Shown piece by piece: positions 38,801 to 50,800 of a stretch of 64,000 bases of DNA. The notes below the pieces were generated by a model. The model searched no databases. It was not told where the DNA came from and saw nothing but the letters and a program-made list of their open reading frames with translations. Origin of the DNA: Gorsachius magnificus (lineage: Eukaryota; Chordata; Aves; Pelecaniformes; Ardeidae); assembly GCA_034008185.1 (NCBI GenBank), contig CM067109.1, positions 39,604,885 to 39,668,884 of the forward strand. Direction: 5' to 3'. The position numbers were made by a program, and so were the translations under genes. Position 1 is the first letter of the stretch. Every line of letters begins with the position of its first letter.

Positions 38801-41800
38801 TCCCACTGGGAGATAGGGGGAGTGGGAGACTGGCTGTGTGTATGCTTGGCTGCCAGCTGGGGCCAACCCATTACAGTGATACAATTTTTAGTTTCAAACG
38901 GGATGCCTTGAAAATAAGAACCAAAATTATCTGCATTGTTAATTCATGCTTTTGGTATAATCAGGTATGTATTTTGATCTGTTTTTACAGCAAAATGAGT
39001 GTGTAGTAGCGGTCCTCTTTGTCATTATAGAATACCTTCTTGCATTTGAAATATGCTTATTTTTATGTTTGTACCTCTAAGTTTTATATTATAAAGGCAT
39101 TTTATCTTTGTTTATACTCTCATAAATATAAAAAGTGAACTAAGAATTATTATAATTTTCACAGTTTTTATAAATTTACAGTCTGACACTGCTCACTGGA
39201 CATTTCACAGTACAAAGTGTTTTGTAATTGATTCATTTGCTAAGAAATATTAAAATACATAAATCAGCTGATAGAAAGGACAAATCCAGAACATAGGGTA
39301 TTTTCTGAGTAGCCTGCATTAGCACCTGACTCATCTCAATATATAATGAAATTTATTTTCCCCATAACTCAGCAAAAATAAAAAACCCACACACCGGGAA
39401 GTAGAAATGGCAATGACAGGTTCTCCATGTTTCAGTTCTCTTCAGTGCTCAACCAGTACTCAATATAAGTATAATCTCTCATATGGAAAACAAAGACTTA
39501 TGTCAGTCAGAAGTCTGTTTACCCATGTAGAAACAGTCTAGTTCTGACTTTCCTGACAAAAGCATTAACGCTTCTCCAAGTCTCCCTGCTGTCATCTCAC
39601 AGACTGCATGCTTAGGAAGTCATTTAAATGATTCTTCTCCTGCTCCTGATGGTTTCCTCTGCTGTCTCAGATGGACTTAAATCTGCTTCCCTTCAGCACC
39701 CTGTTTTTTCAGGCTTCAGATTTAGCTTAAATAAGTGCAGCAACAGCCTTTTCTTCCTCTTCTACAAAGAGATGTGAGTCTCCATGCCACCCTGTTGCAG
39801 TTTACTGAGGCAGTGAAATATTCTATTTTCTGCTTGAAAGAACAGCTTCTGCATGGCTGTTTGGGCTGCAAGCTTCAGGCTGTGAGTGGCTCTGATAGAA
39901 GCAATGGACCATGTTCAGAGGCCCATGCTCAGGAGCCAGAGGGGATGATGGAGGAAGGCTCTGCTGTGGTTTGCAGCCCCATCCTGCATAAAAATCCAAG
40001 GACAGTATGAAATACCTGCCTGGGGCAGCGTCTCAAGGCATCTTACCTCTAGCATAGCAGGAGAATTCATTGGCTACAGCACCTCTGAAAATTCTGAAAG
40101 CATCAGATGGCAATAGATGGAAGTGCAGTTTACAGTCTAAGTCACTTCAGACTGCTGTTACATAGGAATAGCTCCAACTTGGGCAGCTGAGCTGTCTTTC
40201 CTGTGTTTTCTCCACCTACTTCTGCTGGTGTTAGTGGATATTGTTCTAGAGACAGAGGAGTCATGATTGTATCATGACGGATTACTTGAATGGTCAATAT
40301 CAACACAGGAAGCCATATGTGCTTCCCACTCTTCCCTCAGCTGCTGTAAACATGCAGTCTTCTTTTATTCTGAGTGCCTTATTAGGCAGAGATAAGAGCT
40401 TCTCTCTGATAACACTGTACGTCCCCAGCCACAGGAAGACTGGAATGGTTGATATTGTGCAAGAAGATCAGCAGTGCAGAAACTGTCTTAGACCAGCACG
40501 TAGCAAGACCTATCGTCCTAAACCAAAGAGGAAGTACTGTCTTTCATTCTCTTTTTGTGAGCCCTTCCAGTCATCAAGGCAACACAGAGCAGTTCTAGCG
40601 AGAAGTTATCCCAATTCATCACACTCTTTGGAGCCATTCCAGAAAAGAAGGCACAAAACCAAAACAATAAAATCACATTTTGCCAGAGTCTTCATATCTT
40701 TCATCTTTTTGATCCAAAGCAGCTCAGACAACAAATACAGAAGAGTATAGCAAAAACTTTTGAGCTGGGTCTAAGTCTCCATTCAAAGGGAAAAGCCTTT
40801 ATATTTGAAAGAAGGAAATAAGTGGTAACTGCAAATGTTCCATTGAATCTTCACAAAAAGATTAACTGAGAGTTTTCCCAAAAGATGGAAGAACCAAGCA
40901 TTCTTTCCACAGGTAAAAAGGAAAGCGGACCACAAAACCTGCTGTTACTGCCTTCAGAATGAAAACTTTTGTTTGCAACTCTTGTTGATTATAGAAGTTT
41001 GGTCAATCCAACAGGACAAATGCTTAGGGCAGCCACAAAAGTTTCTCACAGAGTTACAGAAAATATTGGCTTTCATTTTACTTCCTGAGGTCTCGATAGG
41101 TCTTGCAATCTCAGTTATTCCTTCATGGATTTCATCTATCTAAAAAAACCTTGGCTGACAACATAGAAAATTCCAACCTGCACAAATACTGGTTTCTAGC
41201 ACTGATGACATTAGCAGTAATGACTTGGATTGTCTGGACTTTCCTGGCCTGAAGACACCAAGTCAGAACTGATGACACAAAATTAATGCTTCCCTAGACT
41301 TCTGTTACAATGCCACTTGATGACAGACCATTCTACCTGCATTCCCAAAGGGCTGTACGGTCCTGGACCTGGATGTGCAAAGCAATTAATGAATGAGACA
41401 CTTGTTGGTCTTTTTGGTACACTATCAAGCCAAAATCTCTGGCAAGGCAAAGGTCAAAGCAAACAATGAGTTAAAAAATGATGATGAAAAAGTGGTTGAA
41501 TATCCTCTGTTCCCACCTCTTTCCTGTGTTCTGTAAACAAAATGCATTATTTTCCTGAAACATCATAGGAATAGCTTTAAAAATTGCTGAATACAAAATT
41601 ATTGTAGCAGTATGGTAGGGTGTATGCAGGTTGCTGGTTTGGGGCAGGGCGGTGTTGTTGTGTGGTAGTAAGTGCTATATAGACGTAAAGTAAGAAACCC
41701 GGTATAAACTTTACAATGCTCATCTCTTTTTTACTTAGTTAAGCTGTTTCATTTTCTGCTTTGTAGAGTGGCCATTCTTGTTTTATTCAAAACAAAATGG

Positions 41801-44800
41801 AGAAGTAAGGCAACATACTATGAAAGATACTTTAGTAGAACCCAGTGCCTCAGCCTGTTCCCTGTTCAGTTACTGAGCTCCCTGATTTCATTGGGAGGTA
41901 GTGGGGGTCCGCATTTGTCTAAGCAGACACAGAAGGGTCCTTACATGTTACTTACTGGGAACATTGTCTAAGCTAAGACCCTCAGAATTTGGGCATTAAA
42001 TATCATAAAGTAGACCCTCCTACACCTGAAGCTGCAGTAATATTGTGTCCTGTATCAGTCTAGTTTTAATATTTAGGAATATTGCTGTTCCAAGAAGTTG
42101 AGATCCCTTGTTTTCAATGCTATCTCAGATATATATGTGTATGTTATATATCTTTAGGGATAGAGCTGGCAAGATGTGTGGGTTTCTGTAAGCTATTTAC
42201 TAACTAGTTAAAGTGTGAAAACAGAGGAAACTTTAATTCTTTTAGCACAATAAAATTAAGTGGAATGAGAACATCAACTCAGCAGAAGAGGTGTCAGAGA
42301 TTTCCATTAAAGCTAAAAGCATAAGAAGCTGTTAGCTACCTTATTTAGATATTTAAAAATACAAGTTGAAGGAAGCATAAAAGGCAAATAAAACAGATAA
42401 ATTGCAACACAATCTAATCGCAAATGAAAATTTCCCTGGCTCTTAAAAAAGAGTATCTGGGGAGCTGCAATGTAAGCCAATGTTGACAGATGGTAGGAGA
42501 ATTTTAAAATAGTCTAAGGAAGTGTGTAGGCAAGAGGAAGGAAGATGGAAAATTAAAGGAAGAAAGGATCTACATAAAGCATGATTGTATTGTAAAATGT
42601 GATGGCAAGGCAGTTTGTCAAGATCCCACCTTTATTTCTGTAGCACTTTTCAGATCCACTCTGATATGTTAAAAGTAAGATGTTTGGTTTCTGCTAGCCC
42701 TGCAAGTACAACCCCTAGTCTAAAAAGTCATCTGGATTCTTTCTGGCTTTGACATTGCCAGTTATAAAGACCGCATTTGGAACTCAGCTAACTCTTCCGC
42801 TGATGGCATGCGAGCTAGGAAAGAATCCAGCTCACTGGCAGGGAACTGTATTAGTTCTGCAGATCCAATAAGAATAAAAGTACTAAAAACATTACTTCTA
42901 CAGCAACAGCAGCAGAGCCTGGGAGAAGCAGATAAAAAGTCATTTTCACATGGTCATTTGATCAAGACCAGGGAATAAAACCAAATGTACCAGCTGTATT
43001 CCAGGTGAAAAATAGCATGTGTAGAATAACAAAAAGCTGTAAGTCTCTTGTTTTCTGGTAGTTTCCCAGTAATTCTATCTGTGGAGTGTTTAGAGGAACT
43101 GGAACTTACAGGTCACTAAATGAGATTGAGCGTGATCTGTGACAGTCAACAAGCTAAAGGGTTGTTTTGATGCTAGAATGGATCGGAGCAGGGAGAGGGA
43201 GAAGAGCTTTTTGTGGCAAATTGATCTGTTCTTCATTTTCATAGAACTACTTGAAGGTTTGCAGGTTATCTTGTTCAACTGAGTACTTTCTATGGAAATA
43301 AGTATGTAGCAGGATAACAGATTGTGATTACAGTTCTATGGTAAATGGAGTTTCTAGTATGAATATCACTTTCATATACTAACAATTTATATCTGCTATT
43401 ACGATTTTTTTAAACATAGAACACAACACCACATTGAGAGTGATAGGCTGCAGTAGGTCCAGCACTATTGACCTTTGGTAAGGTTGGGGAGCAAGAAGAT
43501 GTGTTTTCTCCTTCTCCCCTGAATACACAGAGGTCATACTTAAGATCCATCATGCAGCTGAAGAAGATGGACCAGCCCTTCCCAGTGGGCAAAAACTCCT
43601 CTCTGACTTCATTTGCAGACAGAAAAGGAGAGAGCAGTTGTCTGAGGTGTCGTTCAGCTGAGTAAAAGCCATCCACCAAATGTATGAAATGACTTCCTAA
43701 TCTGTACCTTTCCTCTTCCTTTACACAAACAAGTAAGAACTGAATGTCCCTAAATTTGCTCCACAATATCTTTGTTTCTGGACTATTATTTTCCATGAGT
43801 CAGTTCCAATGAACTGCTGCTTATGATCCCACATTTGTCCTTATATGAATTATAATAAATAATCTCTGACAAGTAAGCGTCTCTCAGTTGGTCTTGTACA
43901 GTGATCACAAAATATTCACAGGGATTCAGAGACAAGTACAAACCTTCTGTTTATGCTATTATTTATAATTTCTCTTTTTATTTACTATGTAAGGTATAGG
44001 TGAAGAGGACTTCTTTTTTGAATACAAAGTTGAACAGGTAGTATCAGTCATTCTGTAGCTTACTAATGCTGACAGTTTTACAATTCAAGGTAAACAGTCT
44101 TACATTTTCTTGCAGGCAGACAATGGAACGTGTGACATTACAGAACCAACTCCAGCAGCTTTTAGAAGCCCAGCGGTCAGAGGGCAAGTCACTGCCCACG
44201 TCCCCAAGGTAAGGTGACTGGAATTGTGCTGCAGCCTGGATTTGCACAGTTTCATGGTACATCAGTTATCAGGAGAAGCTGTGACCTGTCTAAATAGTAG
44301 ATGTGTTCTGTAGAGTAAATGTGGTTTTTTACCTCACAGGCTTGAAGCAGAGCTTCTAGAATTTGACAGTGTGTGTGTTTTATAAATATTGGAAATTTTG
44401 AGTATGAAATGAATAGTACCTGTTTCCCAACAGAGTGAAAATCAGATTTACTGTGGAATAGAACATATTTTGTATCAGACGAATAGCAGAGGATCCTAGA
44501 AACCCCTAGGAAAGCTGTAAAGTTTGACCTTATGGTGGTCCGCCATACATTACTGCCAGCAGTAATTCATAAAGCCAGTTACCAACAACACTTGCAGATT
44601 AATAAGACCCTTTACGCTCATTAACTCTTTTGCCTGCAGTAGCTTGAAATTTTATGTATTGTTTACATATCCTATTAGAAGTCTCAGAAAGACACAAACT
44701 GAGTAACATTTAAGAGGAGGAAAGTCAAGGCAGAGGACTGGATCTGGAGTCTGCTAACACATCTCTCTGACTTCTGCCATAGACTTCCATGCCGTGGTGC

Positions 44801-47800
44801 ATGGAAGTCAAGCAAGCATATGACTTTCCTCTGATAGCAATCTGAAGAAGTCATTGAAAGGAATTAAATAACTCACTTGCAAATAGGACTCAGTTATCAT
44901 TACCTTCTAATTTACTTTCCTCTCTGGAAGATATATACATTGCTTCTCCTTGTTTCAGAGTCATTAGGGAGCTTCATATATGTTAAAGCATAAAGCATAA
45001 AAGCTTCTGCAGGCATTGATGGTCAGAACTTCGGGTCATCAAGTATGAACTCATAGGATCAGTGGACTGCTTTTTTTCCATTCTCACAGAATCTCAAGTG
45101 CTTTTCTGGACAAGTGCTCCACGTCCCTGAATTTCATGTGTCAGTGTTTCAGACAAGTGCAAATAGTTACAGAAGTAGATAACAAAGACAGTGAGTTTGG
45201 AGAGGCATTTGTGTAAAGGAACTAGAGCTAGGAAAGGGCTGTAAACTCCAAACCCCTGTTGAAGTAGAAAACCACACTGGAAAGAGTTGTTTTGTCCTTT
45301 TTTTTAGAATCATGGTCTTTGTCTTCCCTGTCTGCCAGCTCAACAGGGCCAATGGGACCAAACGCTGTCTTCCAGCTCATTTGGTTTCTGTGCTTTTTGC
45401 TGACTGGTCTTTCCAAGTGGTCTTGCATCTGAGTACTGGTGAGCACCAGGACTGTTTTAATTTCAGTATCAGATAAAATCAGATGAGAGCAGATCTCTCA
45501 TCATTCATTATTCCTGTAATAGAGTCGGTTGCGGCATCTTTTTAGTTAAGTGAGCAAGTCTGAAAATGATACTCTGTTATTTAAAATTTTATTTTGTTGT
45601 TGGCTACTACTTTTCCTTCCAGCTAGAACTCACTTGTGGATGTTATCATCATCCAAGGACACAGCAGCAGATCTGAGAGAACTTATCCCTTTTACTAGGA
45701 AAGTCTATTGTAGATTACATGCATATTCTTCAGTGTCTGTTTCAGTTTGCTGCAGGAGAAAAAGCACAAAAAGAATTGAAGATGAGGTGGCTAGTACAGG
45801 CATGTGAATTTTGTACACTGTGAGAACTATGGACTCAGTAGAAGTTGCTTGTGAAAAAAGAAATGAAATCTATGAATTCACTGCCTCACACTAACCCTAA
45901 CTTTGTCACCTTACCCTTGCTTAGAGGAAAAGTGGTTTAAAATAAGAATGTGGTGTATTATGAGCTCTGGCATATGTCACGGGGAAAGAAATGGTCTCTG
46001 TAATTTACGTTCTTTGCAAATCAGACTTACTTGAGATTTCTGTTTCCTCACTATATAACATTTGGAGTTCTAAATTTAATTTATTATTCTAATAGTATTG
46101 GAATAAATTCATGTCACCTTTCTCATGCTTTTCAGTATTTCATATCTGAAAAGGTTTTGAGTGCAAATGGCCCTGAGTTTTTATGAGGTCTTATATGGCT
46201 ATTATTAATACCAGATGAAGTTTAGATTTATGAAATCATTGCTATGCAGAGAGCTGGTACTTTCGCAGTATTTAGAATAAGCTACTTTTGTATTATGATG
46301 TGACTTGGATAGTCGACATTTGGCCTTGCAAGGTTTTTTCACCTTTTAAAACATGTCAGCTCCCACAAATAGGAAGCAGTAGTTTCCCTAAAGTTTTTCT
46401 CAGAAAGTCATTGTTGGCATTGAAATAACTGTTCTAAGTTTTTATTTTAAGGAGTTTTCTTTGTAAAAGAAAGTGAAGAGACTCAAATCCTAATTAGGAG
46501 TGGAAGCAGGGTTACATGCTTCTCTGTGTAATCTTCTCTGTGGCATCATAGTAATGAATTCCATGTGAGTAGCAATGAAGAGGGTAACTAACAATAATAA
46601 GCTGAGACAGACACGTACACTGGAAATGGCAGTTTCACAGTTTATATGTGCATTAATTTGGCTGTGGTATTTCCTCCTCTTTTTTTCTTTAAGCTCACCA
46701 TCATCTCCTGCTTCTGGCAAACCCCAGTGGAAACCATCTGAAGCAGATGAATTGTCTCCACCAAAAAGTAAATTGAACACCCAAGATGGGATTCAGATTC
46801 TTGGCAGCTTGGGAACTTCTAGTCGCACTCGAGCCAAGATAAAAGATGAGGACTCAGATAAAATCTTGCGCCAGTTGTTAGGGAAGGAAATCTCTGAAAA
46901 TGTCTGTATGCAGGAAAAGCTGACTTTGGAATTTCAGGATGCTCATGCATCCTCCAAGAATGTGAAGAAGATTTTGCCAGAGAAAAGGGAGCTGAAGTTA
47001 GCCAGACTGAGGCAACTGATGCAGAGGTCACTCAGCGAGTCTGACACAGACTCAGCTAATTCGGAGGAGCACAAGAACACCCCTGTGAAAAGAACTGACA
47101 AACCAAGGCCTCAGCCCATAGTGGAAAGTGTTGAGAGCACAGAGAGTTTGCACCTGATGATTAAGAAACACACTTCCGCAGCAGGACGCCGCTTCCCTTT
47201 TGGTATCAGGGTCTCTAAGTCTGTGGAAGGCCACAGTCCTTCCCCTACTTCAGAGAGCAGCGATCCAGATAATGAAGCCCCATATCAGTCTGGTACTGTA
47301 CCTCAGAGCCAGTTTTGTGGAGACAACTCTCCGTCCAGCACAGACAGTGCCGCTGCCCAAAAGGTTGCCACCAGCCCTAAGAGTGCTCTCAAGTCTCCAT
47401 CTTCAAAGCGCAGAACCTCCCAAAATTTGAAACTTCGAGTAACTTTTGAGGAGCCTGTGGTGCAGGTGGAGCTATCAGAGTCAGAACTAAATGAGGAAAA
47501 GGATAAAGACCGGGGCAAAGGACTTGTGCGGGCGCCAGCCGGCTCTGGGGAGCCAGCGGGGGACCAGCTGAAAAGGCCTTTTGGAACCTTTCGGTCCATA
47601 ATGGAGACACTGAGTGGCAACCAAAATAACAACAACAACTGTCAAACAGCAAACCTGATCAAAACCTCATCGACACTGCCTTTTACCTCATTAGGAAGGA
47701 AGACGGCAGACAGCAAGGGAAATCCAGCAGCTCTCACAAAAGGAAGAAACAAGCCAGTGAGTGCACTGAAAGGAGGAAGGGCCTTTTTTTCTCTTGTCTC

Positions 47801-50800
47801 TTTAAGTAATGAATAAGTTTGACAGCTTCTTCTTCCTGCCTTTCTATAGCAAAAGGGTGCACACAAATACCTTACTACATTTGACCTGCAGAAAGCCCAC
47901 CCAATGTCTTAATTTTGGAAGGCTTTTCCAAGGAGTGGCAGTTACTGCTTGTGTGCAGAGTCCATTCTGTTAGTGCACATGGTTCGCATGTTCTGTGCTG
48001 AAAGCTTTCCACAGAGACACAATTCACCTAGAAATTATGTTTTATGTTGTTCTGAGTGACAAGTCATACAAGGAAAATGTCACACTTGAATCCATGTGAT
48101 TTCTGAGGAGTAAATAACTGAAGGACCAGCCCTGTCCTGTCCTATAGCCAAAACTGCTGAGGCCAACAGGGTAAAAATAAGTGGTAGACTATAAAGGGGA
48201 AAAATAGGTCCTTCCTGCTCCCCTAGGTGTTGAAGCTGTTCAGAATCCAGCCTTCTTTGCCCACCCACTCCTCATAGCCTACCCATTCCTCATAGCACAG
48301 AGTCTTTTCATGGCAGAGTATATGGTTGGTCTGTAGCAAAGTGTACTGGATCATCCCCTCTCTGCGGTCAACAGAGTGCCCTTTCTGGGATCCCAACAAA
48401 AAGAAGGGTGTCTCCAGTTAGTGGATTGGCTCTCTTGTTCAAAAGAAAAGAGAAAATACTTTGAACAAATATATCTTCCAAGAGAAAGGAAGACATATTG
48501 AATAAAGAGACAGAGGTAGGAAGTACTGTGAGCACAGTGTGTTTGTGGAGCAGAGAGAAGTGCAAGCATCTGGAGATAAAATAAAGAGTTGAGTGAGAGG
48601 GAATGGTAGATGATTTAATCCTCCAAAAAAGACACGGTGGGAGGGAAGGGGTGGTTGGAAAGACATGAGGTGAAAGAATAATTTCAAGATGAAAAAAAGA
48701 ACATAAAGCAGGCCAAGAGGAGGAGGACGAATAGTGAGTTATATACTATAAAAAGTATGACAAGTTAATGGGAGAAAAACACAGGAAAATCTTAGGCATG
48801 GAGGAGGCAAAATGAGTATGGAAAAGAAACAGTGGAAAGGGAGAAATAGGAAACAGTGAGCAGTCCATGTTAGTGGGTACTGCTAGAACAGTAGTGCTAT
48901 AGAAAAATGTGAAATGCAATGAAAAATTCAAAGGAGACCTAACAGGCTAAATTGAAGTGTGTCTGCATTTATTAAAGTTTACTCCAAATCACAGTATGAA
49001 ATATTTATTGATCTGAGACCTTGAAGACATGCACCATCTAGTTAAACAGCTGATTTTACATAGAAGTCCTTTCTTAACACAATGGCAATTTTTTTTCAAA
49101 AGAGTGATTCAGATTTTATAGTGACAGAGGAAAAGACAGTATGTCTTCAAAGAGGTTCTGATAGATTGCAAGTTCATGACCATTTTTCATAGTACCGTAA
49201 GGAATTTAAAGGGTTGGATGAGGTAATCCTCACAGTATTGATGCTTGCACTGTAAAACGCATGTTGTCTGTGAAAAGGCCATGTTTGCATGTCATTGTTG
49301 CCAGCTTCAAAATTGTGGAAAGAATACATTTTCATATCAACTGAAAGGACCACAGCACACATCTCAAACAGGTAACAGATCCAGCCTTATTTACTAACTC
49401 AGAAATAAATGTGTTAAAATGTTACTGTGGCTATTTTACTGCATGTTTTGGTAGACTTCCATGTTATGCATGTGGTAAGCTCAGTGCATGTTTTTAACCA
49501 ATGTGATGTTGTACTTCCTTAGGGTCCTTACTTCAGCTACACCAGTCTTTCCTCTAGCATGCTGAATGAAGAACTTCTGTGTAACTATGCTTGGTATGTC
49601 CTTATGCATGGTGATGTTTAGCGTCTCTGTTGCTTTGTTTTCTGAAATTGCATGTGTTTTCTAACATTATTCATAACTGAAATACTGGAATTGATTGATG
49701 CACAAGAAAGGAAATAGATGAAGAGATGAACATCTAAATTCCTCAAAAAGCAGAAATTTATGATGGATTTTTGCTGATGTCACCATTGAACTGGCTACAG
49801 GATTTCAGTTCCAACAAGCATAGAAAAGTATTCATACTCATAAATCCACCAGGGAGTGTAGTGCACTTTGGCTGAGTATTCAGCCTGTTGAATGAAAGTC
49901 AAGCACCAGATGAGAATGGAAATGAAATTTCTTCTCATGAGGAGAGCAAAAAGACCACAGTTCATCTCTAAATGGAGAGCACAGGGAACATGAGGCAGAA
50001 TGCTGTACTTTAAGTCTATTGCTCTCCTGTTTTCACATATCTTTCATACTCTCCCTCACACTTTGAAGTTAAATCTACTTTTTAAAAGTCTAAGAACTTT
50101 GACTGTGTTCAAACTCCTTAATTTAGATACGTTCCATCAGGACTGTTCAGCCAGATAGAGACCAGTCCCTTAAGGTTCAGAAACACATGTTGGAAAAAAT
50201 GTTTGATAAAATGCGTCTTTATTTTATAAGCAAATGCATTTTAAAAATTACCTGTCATTTTTATTCAACTCCTAACACTCGCAAATTCTTGTGATGATAA
50301 TTTTTTTCTGTTAAACTGAGATGTAAATCCTGTCATTAGGCGTGTAAATGATTGCTATTCACACCAAAATTATACATCTGAAGAGACTTCTGGGAAAATC
50401 ATAAATTAGTCATTCTGCAGTTTGGAAGCCTGAATTACTTTCAAGTTACTCTTTTCTAAATGCCTAATAAATTTTTTTTTGTTCACTTCTTTTCTAATGC
50501 CAGGACCTTCCCCTACTTAAGAAATCAATTTCCATAATGGAAATGGGAGTCTTGTTCTGAAGTCATTGGCACAGTGTATGTGAAACCAGACACAGAACTG
50601 TAAGGTTTCCAAGATGCTTCATTCTCTCCTGAAAACAAAGAGGGAAATTCCAGTGCAGAAAACTGACAGCACAGCAGCAGTTTGAGAGGGAGCACCAGTG
50701 GGCAGCCTCCAGTCAAAACGCCCAGCTGCCTGTCCAGACCGTGGAGTAATACAAAACAATTAATCTCATCCGTATGTTAGAGCCTTGTGTGGCAGCATGG

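Larger units (their letters stand above)
36575..44115 (+). other. SNCAIP intron between exons F and G (7.5 kb)
   Basis: The intron runs from GTAAGT to TTTTCTTGCAG and separates the two halves of the coiled-coil coding sequence. It contains two solo LTRs in the sense orientation (37087-37682, 37956-38875). From 38880 to 44115 I recognise nothing, apart from the unexplained 158-codon open frame at 40274-40750. Confidence 0.85.

Noticed and set aside
38880..43000. Possible internal retroviral genes behind the second LTR
   Set aside because: I saw no gag, protease, polymerase or envelope-type motif and no second LTR of either type, so solo LTRs are the better reading.
46575..46693. ATG at 46575 with a hydrophobic leader resembling a signal peptide
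   Set aside because: It lies upstream of the TTTTTTCTTTAAG acceptor, and synphilin-1 similarity starts only at 46694; the hydrophobic residues come from the pyrimidine tract.
47052..47866. Minus-strand open frames opposite SNCAIP exon H
   Set aside because: They are shadows of the coding strand; no homology or splice context.
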